A stretch of DNA of 64,000 nt from Bacteroidales bacterium (GTDB lineage Bacteria > Bacteroidota > Bacteroidia > Bacteroidales > Tenuifilaceae): positions 60,618 through 124,617 of the forward strand of contig JABFRB010000020.1 of assembly GCA_013141385.1 (NCBI GenBank), given 5' to 3'. The notes below the pieces were generated by a model. It did not search any database. It was not told the origin of the DNA and worked only from the letters and a program-made list of their open reading frames with translations. The first letter of the stretch is position 1, and every line of letters starts with the position of its first letter. The translations under genes and the position numbers were made by a program. Shown in pieces: positions 15,877-25,680 of the stretch.

Positions 15877-17508
15877 ATGATAAGATACTCTTTACTAAGC
15901 CTAGTAATGATTTTTAGTTTGACTGGTGTTTATAGCCAAACCGAACTGCAAACAGTTGCTGAGAAGTCAAACTTTGAATCAACCTCACGCTATGATGATG
16001 TGATGGCGTATATAAATCAGCTGCAAAAAACATCAAAGAATATCAGAGTTGAAACTATTGCCAAAACATTTGAGGGAAGGGATATCCCGTTAATTATTGT
16101 TGGTAACCCATTGCCAAAATCGCCAAAGGATTTGGTAAATGATAAAAGGGTTGTCGTTTACATTCAAGCCAATATTCATGCGGGTGAGGTTGAGGGCAAA
16201 GAGGCGGTATTGATGTATCTAAGAGATCTTCTAAAGATTAAAAACCCTGAGGTGCTTAAAGATGTTATTCTGCTAGTATGCCCTATTCTTAACGCCGATG
16301 GTAACGAAAAGATAAGTACAAAGAACCGTACCAACCAGAATGGACCTGTAAATGGAGTAGGAGTAAGGTATAATGGTCAATTTCTAGACCTTAACAGGGA
16401 TGCTATGAAGATTGAATCGCCTGAAATTAAAGGAGTAATTACGAATATCTTCAATAAGTGGGATCCTGAAATTATAATGGATTGTCATACTACAAATGGT
16501 TCATATCATGTTGAACCAGTTACTTTTACTTGGATTATGAATCCCAATTGCGACCGTTCGCTAATCAACTACATGCGTGATAAAATGATGCCCGAAATGT
16601 CGAGTACTCTTCTAAATAAGTATAAAACTGAGAATTGCTTTTACGGCGAGTTTATCGATATGATGGATTATAGTAAAGGTTGGATATCCTATGCCGCTGA
16701 ACCACGCTACCTAAGTAACTATGTTGGGGTTCGTAATCGACTCGGAATTCTTAACGAGAATTATGTTTATGCAGATTTTAAATCAAGGGTATTAGGATGC
16801 TATAGTCTTATCAATTCGTTGATGGATTATTCCTCATCGCATAAATCGGAAATCAAAGATTTGATTAAAAAGGTTGATGCCACTGCAATTGCCCGAGGAT
16901 TAAACCCAACTGTGGCTGATTCATTTGCTATTGCTTATGAGGGAAGACCAACCCCAAATAATGTTACAATTAAAACCTTTGAGGCTGATGCTGTAGAGAG
17001 CGAGAATATATATGAACGTTACAAGAAAAGCGATAGGAGAAAGGATGTTACTGTAATTTATATTGCTGATTATTTTGCGACTAAGAATACGAAATTCCCT
17101 TTTGCATATATTTTATCTATTCCTGATCTTGATGTAATCAATGTTTTAAAAGCACATGGTGTTGTTGTTGAAAAGTTGAATAACACTATAAATCTTGATG
17201 TTGATAAGTTTGTAATTGAAGATATTAAGCCAGTTTCAAGATTAAGTCAAGGTCACTACAACGAGACCCTACAGGGTAAATTTGTAAAGGAATCAAAGGA
17301 ATTCCCTGCTGGGAGTTATATTATTAGAACATCACAGAAGTTAGGATATTTAGCATCTTACCTTCTTGAACCACAATCGGACGATGGTTTGATGTTTTGG
17401 AATTTCTTTGATCGTTACCTAGTGCCTCAATGGAGTAAAAACTTTTACCCATACCCTGTTTATAAAGTGATTAATAATACAGAGATAAAATCAACAATTG
17501 ATAAGTAG
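15877..17508 (+). CDS. Secreted M14-family zinc carboxypeptidase-like protein
   Basis: 543 residues with a signal peptide (MIRYSLLSLVMIFSLTGVYS) cleaved near Q21. Zinc ligands are visible: H101 and E104 in NIHAGEVEGKEA, and H204 in MDCHTTNGSYH. The substrate-binding Asn-Arg pair is at 173-174 in FLDLNRDAMK. These are the M14 landmarks, so the protein likely trims C-terminal residues from peptides in the periplasm or outside the cell. The C-terminal ~200 residues (from about 340) look like an extra beta-rich domain. There is no T9SS sorting tail. The gene stands alone and ends at a bidirectional terminator. Confidence 0.85.
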   Translation: MIRYSLLSLVMIFSLTGVYSQTELQTVAEKSNFESTSRYDDVMAYINQLQKTSKNIRVETIAKTFEGRDIPLIIVGNPLPKSPKDLVNDKRVVVYIQANIHAGEVEGKEAVLMYLRDLLKIKNPEVLKDVILLVCPILNADGNEKISTKNRTNQNGPVNGVGVRYNGQFLDLNRDAMKIESPEIKGVITNIFNKWDPEIIMDCHTTNGSYHVEPVTFTWIMNPNCDRSLINYMRDKMMPEMSSTLLNKYKTENCFYGEFIDMMDYSKGWISYAAEPRYLSNYVGVRNRLGILNENYVYADFKSRVLGCYSLINSLMDYSSSHKSEIKDLIKKVDATAIARGLNPTVADSFAIAYEGRPTPNNVTIKTFEADAVESENIYERYKKSDRRKDVTVIYIADYFATKNTKFPFAYILSIPDLDVINVLKAHGVVVEKLNNTINLDVDKFVIEDIKPVSRLSQGHYNETLQGKFVKESKEFPAGSYIIRTSQKLGYLASYLLEPQSDDGLMFWNFFDRYLVPQWSKNFYPYPVYKVINNTEIKSTIDK

Positions 17509-17533
17509 ACGAACTAATATCGTTAAAGTGAAT

Positions 17534-17569
17534 AAAAAAAAGGAGTCATATTTTCGACTCCTTTTTTTT
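17534..17569. terminator. Bidirectional rho-independent terminator
   Basis: Perfect 14-bp stem with A8-GGAGTC on the left, GACTCC-T8 on the right and an 8-base loop. It lies between the convergent M14 peptidase and decarboxylase beta-subunit genes and can serve both. Confidence 0.92.
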
Positions 17570-17588
17570 CTATTAACCTTAAAAAAAA

Positions 17589-18824
17589 CTATTTGAAAAG
17601 TGGAATAAGTGTGATGTATATGCCAGCAATTATTGCAGTGGTTATTACCCCTGAGATATTAGCACCAATAGCCTCCGGTAGTATCATGGCTGAAGGATTC
17701 ACCTTTGAAACCTCCTTTTGAGCCACTTTAGCAGTTGTTGGAACACAGCTTACTGCTGCAATTCCAATAACTGGGTTGAATTTTCCTTTTGTAACAAAAT
17801 ACATTACGTATCCACCCAGAATCCCTCCAATACCCGATATAAGTAGTGAGATAATACCGAGTATAAGTAGTTTCAGAATCTTTGGATCTAAAATTAGATG
17901 TGCTTCGCAAAGAACTCCTAAAAGAAGACCAAGGAAAAGCGTGGAACCGTAAAGTAATGGACCGCTTACAAAATCGATCAGATGTTTTAGCCCTGATTCT
18001 CGGATAGCTACACCAAGAAATAGTGAGAAGAATAATGGAGCAGCTACAGGGAATAGTAAGCATAAAATAGTACATACTACAACTGCAAAAGCTAGTTTTT
18101 CGCCAGAACTTACAGGTCTAACTTTTTTCTTTTGCTTTTTCCTGTTGATTTCTGCCATATCTATTCCTCTTAACCTTTTAGGAACCATCAGGCGAATTAA
18201 GTAGGGGTATCCTCCATAAGTTAGCCCAAGGTATAAATAGGCAACAACAGTTATGGGAACAAATAGATGTTTTGCTAAGCTAAGTGATGTGAAAAGAACC
18301 ATAGGTCCATCGGCACCACCCACCATAGCAATTGAAGCACTTTCCTTTAAGGTAAGACCAAAAAACATTGCAATTGGTATGGTTAAAAAGGTGCCTAGTT
18401 CACCGAATAATGCTAAAAACATACTCAAAAACGGTCGTTGTAAAACATAGCTAACATCAAGCAAAACACCTATCCCCATAAATACAAAACATGCTATGAG
18501 GCCATTACTAAATGTAAATGTGTAAATGGGTTGTAAAAAATCGATCTGGAGTATATCTATCAGCTGATCTGGATTTGTAATCATCGGATCAACAAATAGG
18601 TTTCCCTGAGTACCATCAGGCATAAACATTATCCCTGCATTTATTGCAGCCATGCCAAGACCCATAGGTATCATTAGCAATGGCTCAAGGACTCCTTTTT
18701 TCCCCAGATAAACCAGCAACATTCCAAGTAACATTAGGAATATTCTTGAGAAAATGATGATTGGCTCTGAGGTTAAAAGTGTAGAAATTCCTTGGAAAAG
18801 TTGGGAGAGATCAAGATTTCCCAT
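17589..18824 (-). CDS. Sodium ion-translocating decarboxylase beta subunit
   Basis: 411 residues from the ATG at 18824. A TTG four codons upstream (18836) is an alternative start. This is the membrane subunit of the oxaloacetate/methylmalonyl-CoA decarboxylase family, which couples decarboxylation of a biotin-bound carboxyl group to Na+ export. Landmarks are GTQGNLFVDPMI, the conserved GGADGP motif of the Na+-site region (SIAMVGGADGPMVLF), and GVAIRESGL followed by many membrane helices. The C-terminus ITTAIIAGIYITL is typical. It overlaps the small gene upstream by 14 bp. The biotin carrier and carboxyltransferase genes are not in this window, so the substrate cannot be assigned. Confidence 0.92.
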   Translation of the reverse strand: MGNLDLSQLFQGISTLLTSEPIIIFSRIFLMLLGMLLVYLGKKGVLEPLLMIPMGLGMAAINAGIMFMPDGTQGNLFVDPMITNPDQLIDILQIDFLQPIYTFTFSNGLIACFVFMGIGVLLDVSYVLQRPFLSMFLALFGELGTFLTIPIAMFFGLTLKESASIAMVGGADGPMVLFTSLSLAKHLFVPITVVAYLYLGLTYGGYPYLIRLMVPKRLRGIDMAEINRKKQKKKVRPVSSGEKLAFAVVVCTILCLLFPVAAPLFFSLFLGVAIRESGLKHLIDFVSGPLLYGSTLFLGLLLGVLCEAHLILDPKILKLLILGIISLLISGIGGILGGYVMYFVTKGKFNPVIGIAAVSCVPTTAKVAQKEVSKVNPSAMILPEAIGANISGVITTAIIAGIYITLIPLFK

Positions 18825-19113
18825 AATAGAACTCAACGATTTCGTTTGTATTTAACTTTCCAGATTCACTACCGTTGGTGAAGCTACTATTCCGTAATTG
18901 TGTACCTACAGAATTGAGCGATAATAAATTATTTTGCCTCCTTATGCGATTAATATGTCGCACTCTATGCATACCTGCTTTAAAATCTACAGTCTGTGTT
19001 CTCATCATCTTTTGAATAGTATTAAAAACTATTTTAATGATGAATGCTACAAAAAAGCCTATGGCAAAAGTTATCCCAGCCATAAGCAAAGTGTACAATA
19101 GTACATTGCCCAT
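18811..19113 (-). CDS. OadG-like small membrane subunit
   Basis: 100 residues. One N-terminal membrane helix (VLLYTLLMAGITFAIGFFVA) is followed by a basic cytoplasmic tail with a HRVRHINRIRRQN stretch. Position directly before the decarboxylase beta gene, with overlapping ends, suggests it is the gamma/delta-type subunit that anchors the complex. Sequence similarity alone would not prove this, because OadG proteins vary. It looks shorter in its tail than proteins that carry a clear zinc-binding end. Confidence 0.6.
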   Translation of the reverse strand: MGNVLLYTLLMAGITFAIGFFVAFIIKIVFNTIQKMMRTQTVDFKAGMHRVRHINRIRRQNNLLSLNSVGTQLRNSSFTNGSESGKLNTNEIVEFYYGKS

Positions 19114-19298
19114 GTTAAATCCTCCCTCACGAAATTAATTGGTTAAAAAATTCTTAGTTAAGATAGTGACAAAAGTATATGAAATCAATATTCAATCATC
19201 TTAATAAAGCAAGAAAAATAAATATTTAAGAACACACTTAAACAACATTATCTATGGTGTAAAGCAGTGTTGAAGGGCAATAATTATCTAAATAAAAA

Positions 19299-19331
19299 CG
19301 CCCGAACCTATTATACAATTAAGTTCGGGCG
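19299..19331 (-). terminator. Rho-independent terminator of the DPP IV-like gene
   Basis: Stem CGCCCGAAC / GTTCGGGCG, perfect over 9 bp, followed on the minus strand by TTTTTATTT. It lies just past the stop at 19350. Confidence 0.9.
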
Positions 19332-19349
19332 CAACATAAATTTTCTTAT

Positions 19350-21860
19350 TTACTTCTGCTCAATCTCCCTATTCATCTCAGTGATATCAACGCTATTGGA
19401 GTAATCGCCTATTAAATATTTTGAGAAATAATCGCCCATTAACCAGAAATAGTACTCGAACATATCGCCATATCCATGACGTTGCCCGGGAAACATAAAG
19501 TAATCAAATCGTTTATTGGCTCTAATTAGGGCATTCATCACCCTTGTTGTATTCCCAGGATGAACATTATCATCAATTTCACCAGTGGTTAAAAGGAGGT
19601 GTCCCTTCAAATTTTTTGCCAGCTGCGAGTTCTTTTCAATATCATACTCAAACTTCACATTCCCGCTTGTATCAGCAATTTCCTTTATTCCATGATGTTT
19701 CTCGCTCCACCACCTATTGTATATATTATTCTCGTGGTTACCAGCGTTAGATACAGCCACTTTAAAGAAGTCGGGGTAAACTAACATTGCTGCGGTTGAC
19801 ATAAATCCACCACCTGAATGACCGTGAATACCAACCCTGTTGACATCAATATATTTATGCCTATCGGCAAGTTGTTCAATGGTAACCTTTTTATCGGCAA
19901 GACCATAGTTTCTTAGGTTTCCGTATCCATAGTTATGATACCATTTTGATCTTGCTGGGTGGCCACCACGATTGCCCACCGTAATTACAATAAAACCGAA
20001 TTGTGCTAGCCTATCAATTCTGTCCATACGAGTGGAGAATGCCTTATTCACGGCTTCCGTTTGAGGGCCTGGGTAAACATACTCAATAATTGGATAAAGT
20101 CTTGTTGAATCAAAATCGAAAGGTTTATACATTGCCCCATATAAATCGGTTATCCCATCGGCTGCTTTAACTTTAAAGATTTCTGGAAATTTATAACCTG
20201 CCTGGAAAAGGAGAGAAAGATCAGTTTTCTCAAGACTTGATATTTTATTTCCCATATTATCTATTAGAGACGATTCGGGAGTGGTATTTACTCTGGAGAA
20301 ATTATCTACAAAATATTTATATGAATCCGATAAAACGACTGCATGATCAAAATCTCCCTTATTTAGAAGTTTTAGACCTGTGCCGTCAAAATTTATTCTA
20401 TAGAGATGTAAATAGTATGGATCTTCATTTGGTTCTAAACCATTTGCAGTAAAATATAGTACCCTGTTTGTTTCATCAATCCCTTCGATGCTCTCACAAT
20501 GGAATGGTCCCGAGGTGATTTGATTTTTTAGTTTACCATCGCCATCATAAAGATAAAAGTGCCCCCAGCCATCACGTTCCGACCAATGGATTAGCTCTTT
20601 CCCATTATTAACCAATCCCAAATCGTTTAAATCGATATATGTATTAAGCCTCTCCTCAATTAATACTGTAACTTTTCCAGTTTTGGGATCGGCGTAACAA
20701 ATATCTGCCCTTTTTAGATCTCTGGAAATACGTGAGAAATAAAGTCTATCATTAGTTTTCGACAACCACTTTTTTGCAACATAATCATCATCACGCTCTT
20801 TGTTGAGTTTAGGTGCGCTATATATTGATAAATTCTGATCCTTAAATGCAGCCACATCAACTTTAATCATAGTGTCGGCAACCATATTATATATAAGAAG
20901 TTCCTCAATTGGGGATTCTTTTTCACCCGGCATTTGGTACTTATAGGTTTCGAGAGTTGGCCTTGGGTTTGAGAGAGTTTTTATAACCCAAAGATCTTTT
21001 ACCTTTCGGCTGTCCTCACGGGCAAGTGCAAACATCTTTGAATCATGCGACCAAAGAATATAGGTGGGCTTGCGATTATCGATATTTTTTACCTCTTCCT
21101 CGTTATCCTCATTTTCTTTAGTATATCCATATTCATAATCTTTTACACCATCTTTAGTTATCTGATACTCAACAATTGTGGTGTCCTTTTCATCCTTTTT
21201 TGCTTTCTCGTAGTTCGATTTATCCATCCAGTAGAGATTGTGCTTTTTCGAGAAAACAATTTTTTCACCATCGGGCGAAATGTTTGCCCATTCAGGATTC
21301 TCCTTAATTTTCTTGAAATCATCAATCAACGTTAACTTTCCAGAAGTAAGATCGTACTCGAAATGATAAGTTTTTTTATCAGGTTTGTCACTATCTGCCT
21401 TATCCTTCTTCTTGTCTTTCTTCTTCATATCGTTTTCTTCCGAATCCTTTTTATCCTCATCAACCAAGGTGCTTTTCACCTCAAATTGGATTACCGTTTC
21501 GTTCTTTATGAATTTAATTTTTTCAATTGGTAGATGCTGCGCATCAAAAGGATCTCTTGATAATTTGGACATTTGGGCTGCCATGCTAACATTGTCGAAT
21601 AGCAATTTCTTTACTTTAGAGGCAGGATCAACAATGTAGTAGTTTTTGCCATTTGAGGTTTCATAAGAGTACCAAAAGCGTTCGCTATTCTTTAACCAAT
21701 GTGGATCAACGCTGGTACTGAATACCATTTTACCGACCTTCTTTGGTGAAAAACGTGTTGCAAGTTGATAGTTCGCCCTTTCAATAGGTTTGTTTTGTCC
21801 ATATATGAGATTCGACGATACGAATATCAGAATTGTAAGATAAAACAATGATTTTTTCAT
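19350..21860 (-). CDS. S9 family dipeptidyl peptidase IV-like serine peptidase
   Basis: 836 residues with a signal peptide (MKKSLFYLTILIFVSSNLIY, then GQ). Residues ~60-570 form the DPP IV-type beta-propeller, with a Lys/Asp-rich insertion at about 145-165. The C-terminal alpha/beta hydrolase carries the triad: S682 in GHSGGGF, Asp 763 or 764 in GEIDDNVHPGN, and H795 in PGQRHGYGD. Such enzymes remove N-terminal dipeptides in the periplasm during peptide use. The gene is single, with a strong terminator after it and a gene-free 340-bp region in front. Confidence 0.92.
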   Translation of the reverse strand: MKKSLFYLTILIFVSSNLIYGQNKPIERANYQLATRFSPKKVGKMVFSTSVDPHWLKNSERFWYSYETSNGKNYYIVDPASKVKKLLFDNVSMAAQMSKLSRDPFDAQHLPIEKIKFIKNETVIQFEVKSTLVDEDKKDSEENDMKKKDKKKDKADSDKPDKKTYHFEYDLTSGKLTLIDDFKKIKENPEWANISPDGEKIVFSKKHNLYWMDKSNYEKAKKDEKDTTIVEYQITKDGVKDYEYGYTKENEDNEEEVKNIDNRKPTYILWSHDSKMFALAREDSRKVKDLWVIKTLSNPRPTLETYKYQMPGEKESPIEELLIYNMVADTMIKVDVAAFKDQNLSIYSAPKLNKERDDDYVAKKWLSKTNDRLYFSRISRDLKRADICYADPKTGKVTVLIEERLNTYIDLNDLGLVNNGKELIHWSERDGWGHFYLYDGDGKLKNQITSGPFHCESIEGIDETNRVLYFTANGLEPNEDPYYLHLYRINFDGTGLKLLNKGDFDHAVVLSDSYKYFVDNFSRVNTTPESSLIDNMGNKISSLEKTDLSLLFQAGYKFPEIFKVKAADGITDLYGAMYKPFDFDSTRLYPIIEYVYPGPQTEAVNKAFSTRMDRIDRLAQFGFIVITVGNRGGHPARSKWYHNYGYGNLRNYGLADKKVTIEQLADRHKYIDVNRVGIHGHSGGGFMSTAAMLVYPDFFKVAVSNAGNHENNIYNRWWSEKHHGIKEIADTSGNVKFEYDIEKNSQLAKNLKGHLLLTTGEIDDNVHPGNTTRVMNALIRANKRFDYFMFPGQRHGYGDMFEYYFWLMGDYFSKYLIGDYSNSVDITEMNREIEQK

Positions 21861-22199
21861 GTCTTAATATGATTATGATGATGCACTTTTAGAGTATAAT
21901 TTATAGAATAGGTTTAAAACAATTATCCTATTGTTTTTATAGAGGTCTTTAAAAATGTAAGAACTGAATTGTTTTTTTTGCATAAAAGATATTTTATAAT
22001 TATTATTGTTTCGATTTGAGAAGTTTTTTGATTGAAGTTATTACTGAAAAATAATTGCGAATAATATTGATATTAAATTAGATGCAAAAATTACATATAT
22101 TGCCATCCTTTAGTTTAATTGAAGATATATTCACATAATGTAATGCAAAATGGCATCGTCTTATTTCATATATTCAGAAAGATTAAAATCCAGTAAACA
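21861..22199. other. Gene-free AT-rich divergent intergenic region
   Basis: Lies between the divergent DPP IV-like and mtnA starts. Very AT-rich with no frame of note, no strong hairpin and no repeat from the families found elsewhere. It presumably holds both promoters, but I could not place them. Confidence 0.5.
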
Positions 22200-23312
22200 A
22201 TGATTGTTCAGCAAAAACACTTTAGAACTATTTGGTTTAAGAATAACTGCTCTGATATTGTTTGTATTATTGACCAACGTACCTTACCACATCAATTCAT
22301 TATAGAAGAGATAACTACTATTGATGAGATGATTGTTGCTATTAAAGAGATGCATCTTAGAGGAGCAGGGTTAATTGGGGTAGCAGCAGGGTATGGTATG
22401 TATCTTGCAATTTTAGAGGCAGAAAAAGAGAAGTCGTTTGATATTTCACTTCAAAGTTCAGCGAAAAAATTAATTGATTCTAGGCCAACCGCTGTAAACC
22501 TTATTTGGGCTGTGAACCGCCAAATGCAAGCAATTTCTGAGGTTTCAACCGTGGGCGAAAAGAAAATAGTAGCACGAAATATGGCATTAACTATTGCCGA
22601 TGAAGATGCCGCATTTTGCAAAAACATTGGCGAGCATGGTGTGAAAATAATTGAAGCAATAAGCCATAAAAAACAAGGGGATACTGTAAATATCCTAACC
22701 CATTGTAATGCTGGTTGGCTAGCATTTGTTGATTATGGATCAGCAACTGCCCCAATCTACGAAGCGTTTAAACGGGGAGTGAAAATACATATTTGGGTAG
22801 ATGAAACACGGCCTAGAAATCAAGGAGCCAGCCTCACAGCATGGGAACTTTTAAACGCAGGGGTTCCTCATACCATTATTGCCGATAATACTGGAGGTCA
22901 TTTGATGCAACATGGAATGGTCGACATGGTGATAGTTGGTGCCGATAGGGTTACTCGTGCAGGTGATGCGGCAAATAAAATTGGAACCTACCTAAAAGCT
23001 TTAGCAGCTAAGGACAATGGAATTCCTTTCTACGTTGCTTTACCCTCATCAACATTTGATTGGAAAATTACCGATGGGGTTAAAGAAATTCCAATTGAAG
23101 AGCGCGATGCCGAAGAGGTTAAATATATTACAGGACTTTGTGATAATGAGCTAAAAAAGGTTTTAGTAACACCTTTAAATAGCAATGCATCCAATTTTGG
23201 ATTTGATGTTACACCCGCAAGACTTATTAGAGGTTTTATTACTGAGCGCGGGATATGCGAAGCTAGTGAGAAAAGTATTGCAAGTTTATATCCAGAAAAA
23301 GTGATAAGATGA
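22200..23312 (+). CDS. mtnA: S-methyl-5-thioribose-1-phosphate isomerase
   Basis: 370 residues. MtnA converts methylthioribose-1-phosphate to methylthioribulose-1-phosphate in methionine salvage. Family landmarks are the RGAGLIGVAAGYG region, SRPTAVNLIWAV, the catalytic Cys at about 169 in LTHCNAGWLA, DETRPRNQGA and the catalytic Asp at about 249 in GADRVTRAGDAANKIGTY. The stop overlaps the next start as ATGA, indicating translational coupling with the aldolase-family gene. First gene of a cluster of four. Confidence 0.93.
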   Translation: MIVQQKHFRTIWFKNNCSDIVCIIDQRTLPHQFIIEEITTIDEMIVAIKEMHLRGAGLIGVAAGYGMYLAILEAEKEKSFDISLQSSAKKLIDSRPTAVNLIWAVNRQMQAISEVSTVGEKKIVARNMALTIADEDAAFCKNIGEHGVKIIEAISHKKQGDTVNILTHCNAGWLAFVDYGSATAPIYEAFKRGVKIHIWVDETRPRNQGASLTAWELLNAGVPHTIIADNTGGHLMQHGMVDMVIVGADRVTRAGDAANKIGTYLKALAAKDNGIPFYVALPSSTFDWKITDGVKEIPIEERDAEEVKYITGLCDNELKKVLVTPLNSNASNFGFDVTPARLIRGFITERGICEASEKSIASLYPEKVIR

Positions 23313-24079
23313 GCCAAGAAGGTGTAATCAAATATAGCTGTAATTGGATAAAAACGGAACCGTTTGATTTTGAACAATTCGAAGCAATTAATTATTGGCG
23401 TAATTGTCTTTATGAATTGGGATTGATAGGGGTGTATGGTGATGGTCTTGGCTACGGAAACCTTAGTCTTCGTGTTAACGGAAATCAGTATATTATTACG
23501 GGATCGGCAACAGGGGGATTTATGCATCTCACCAAAGAGCATTATACCAAGGTAATATCATATAATCTTGAAACCAATTCACTAACCGCCCAAGGACCAA
23601 TAGTTGCATCATCCGAATCACTTACCCATGCTGCAATATATCAATCGGATCCAAATATAAATGCTGTTTTTCATGGGCATCACATGGATTTATGGCAGCA
23701 TTATCTGCATAAATTGCCTACATCCGATGTTTCGGTTGAATATGGGACTCTGTCTATGGCTCATGAAATTATTAGATTATATGCTGAAACTGATATGCCC
23801 GATAAGCAAATTATGATTATGGGGGGGCATAAGGATGGCATTATATCTTTTGGCAAATCATTGGACGAAACAGGTTATAAAATGCTTAAATACTATAAGC
23901 TGTTATCTAATATGAGTAAGGAACTTAATTCCGTAACAGCAACTAAGCAAAATGGGCATTATGCGGATGATACCCAAAATAAACTGCATCAAAAGATTGA
24001 GGAGATCACTATGTATATGATTTCTCAGCAAAAGCAAATTGAAGAATTGACCAAGGAGATAAATGAATTAAAAAAATAG
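23309..24079 (+). CDS. Class II aldolase/adducin-family protein in MTA salvage
   Basis: 256 residues. Metal-binding histidines are visible at about 122, 124/125 (FHGHHMDLW) and 174 (MGGHKDGI), with the family E103 in SSESLTHAAIY. The C-terminal ~40 residues form a Lys/Glu-rich coiled coil. In this operon it should act on methylthioribulose-1-phosphate. Two family members do so: MtnB, a dehydratase leading to methionine, and Ald2-type aldolases, which split the sugar to DHAP and methylthioacetaldehyde. No mtnC or mtnD is nearby, which favours the aldolase route, but this is inference. It overlaps mtnA by 4 bp and ends 4 bp before mtnP. Confidence 0.8.
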   Translation: MSQEGVIKYSCNWIKTEPFDFEQFEAINYWRNCLYELGLIGVYGDGLGYGNLSLRVNGNQYIITGSATGGFMHLTKEHYTKVISYNLETNSLTAQGPIVASSESLTHAAIYQSDPNINAVFHGHHMDLWQHYLHKLPTSDVSVEYGTLSMAHEIIRLYAETDMPDKQIMIMGGHKDGIISFGKSLDETGYKMLKYYKLLSNMSKELNSVTATKQNGHYADDTQNKLHQKIEEITMYMISQQKQIEELTKEINELKK

Positions 24080-24083
24080 TCGC

Positions 24084-24830
24084 ATGATAAAAATTGGCAT
24101 AATTGGAGGTTCAGGATTTGATAATCCACAAATTCTTACAAACCCAACCGAGGTAAAAATCAGCACACCTTACGGAGATCCAACATCTTCGCTACGTTGT
24201 GGTAAAATAAATGGTGTTGATGTTGTTCTTATATCACGCCATGGACTAAAGCATCAATATAATCCAAGTGAGGTGAATTATAGAGCCAATATATTCGCTC
24301 TAAAGGAGCAAGGCGTTACTCATATTATTGCAACAACCGCTTGTGGTAGTTTGCGTCAGGAGATAGGAAGAGGACATTTTGTAATTATCGATCAGTTTAT
24401 CGATTTTACAAAAATTAGAAAAAACACCTACTTCGATAGTTTTGCAAACGGCTCTGAGCATCCAGCCATGCCCGATCCTTTTAATCCCCAGATAAGGGAT
24501 TTGCTGTTTGAAACAGGTAAGAATCTAGGATTTCAAATGCACCCTAAAGGAACGGTTGTTACAATTGAAGGTCCAAGATTTTCAACTCGAGCAGAATCCA
24601 GAATGTTTAGATCTTGGGGGGCTGATATTATCAACATGTCTGTGGCTACTGAAGCAATACTAGCAAATGAACTTAAAATCCCCTATGCAGCTATTGCCAT
24701 GAGTACTGATTATGATTGCTGGAAAGAGGATGAGAAACCCGTAACTTGGGACGAAATCCTCGAGGTTTTTCATAAAAATGTTGGAAACGTAACACAAATT
24801 ATTATTAACGCTTTGCCCAAAATCAGATAA
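24084..24830 (+). CDS. mtnP: S-methyl-5'-thioadenosine phosphorylase
   Basis: 248 residues. MtnP cleaves methylthioadenosine with phosphate to adenine and methylthioribose-1-phosphate. The phosphate-binding N-terminus IGIIGGSGF, the RHG of ISRHGLKHQYNPSEVNYRAN, TTACGSLRQEI, GPRFSTRAES and INMSVATEAILA are all family hallmarks. It is the last of three tightly packed genes. Its products feed its neighbours: the sugar phosphate goes to MtnA and the adenine to the phosphoribosyltransferase just downstream. Confidence 0.92.
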   Translation: MIKIGIIGGSGFDNPQILTNPTEVKISTPYGDPTSSLRCGKINGVDVVLISRHGLKHQYNPSEVNYRANIFALKEQGVTHIIATTACGSLRQEIGRGHFVIIDQFIDFTKIRKNTYFDSFANGSEHPAMPDPFNPQIRDLLFETGKNLGFQMHPKGTVVTIEGPRFSTRAESRMFRSWGADIINMSVATEAILANELKIPYAAIAMSTDYDCWKEDEKPVTWDEILEVFHKNVGNVTQIIINALPKIR

Positions 24831-25071
24831 GTACCTTCGAGTTTGCTTGGGTGAATGGATCGAAAAAATGCAAATTCAATAATTTATATATTGTTTTAAT
24901 GTTTGAGCAATTATTAGTCTAATGTGTAATAATAAAGAGATGAGAATATAGAAAAAATGGAAGCTATTCAGAAAACAAACATTTTTTTAGTATAGGTTAT
25001 ATTTTCCATTTATCTTGCAGAAAGAAAAAATCACTTTAAAAATGAAATTAAATAGTTTAAACAATAAGCAT

Positions 25072-25596
25072 ATGAAAAGAATAAAGGACTCAATTCGTTC
25101 AATTCCTAATTTTCCTATTGAGAATATTACATTTAGAGACATTACAACGCTAATGCAGGATCCTATTGCTTTCAAGTTAGCTTGTGATGAGTTTCATAAT
25201 CGTTATAAGGATAAAAAAATTGATAAGGTTGTAGGTATTGATGCACGAGGCTTTGTGTTTGGTGCTGTTTTAGCATATAGTTTAGGAGTTGGTTTTATAC
25301 CAGTTCGAAAAAAAGGGAAATTACCTTTTAAAACGCTAAGTGAAAAATATTCCCTTGAATACGGTACTGCGGAAGTTGAAATTCATGAGGATGCCATTAG
25401 TAAAGGCGAAAGAGTTGTTATTATTGACGACCTTATTGCAACTGGAGGAACAGTTAATGCAGCAATAAACCTTGTTAAAAAATTAGGTGGAGTTGTTGTT
25501 GAGTGCGCTTTTATTGTTGAACTCCCAGAACTTGGAGGAAGAAATAACATCCAAGGACATGATATTTTCTCTATGGTACAGTTTGAGGGAGAGTAA
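25072..25596 (+). CDS. apt: Adenine phosphoribosyltransferase
   Basis: 174 residues from the ATG at 25072; an upstream ATG at 25015 would give a 19-residue extension that is unlike the family. Apt makes AMP from adenine and PRPP. Landmarks are IPNFPIENITFRDIT, GIDARGFVFG, the KKGKLPF loop and the PRPP-binding VVIIDDLIATGGT. It lies 240 bp after mtnP, so it may have its own promoter, yet its job (salvaging the adenine released by MtnP) fits the cluster. Confidence 0.93.
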   Translation: MKRIKDSIRSIPNFPIENITFRDITTLMQDPIAFKLACDEFHNRYKDKKIDKVVGIDARGFVFGAVLAYSLGVGFIPVRKKGKLPFKTLSEKYSLEYGTAEVEIHEDAISKGERVVIIDDLIATGGTVNAAINLVKKLGGVVVECAFIVELPELGGRNNIQGHDIFSMVQFEGE

Positions 25597-25651
25597 GAGG
25601 AATAAGCCTCATTACTGCTAATTTTTGAACCTCGTATTTGAATATTTCTCT

Positions 25652-25680
25652 ACGACGAAGTCATGGCTTCGTCGTTTTTA
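25652..25680 (+). terminator. Rho-independent terminator after apt
   Basis: Stem ACGACGAAG / CTTCGTCGT with a 6-base loop, followed by TTTTTA. It lies about 55 bp past the apt stop. Confidence 0.88.
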
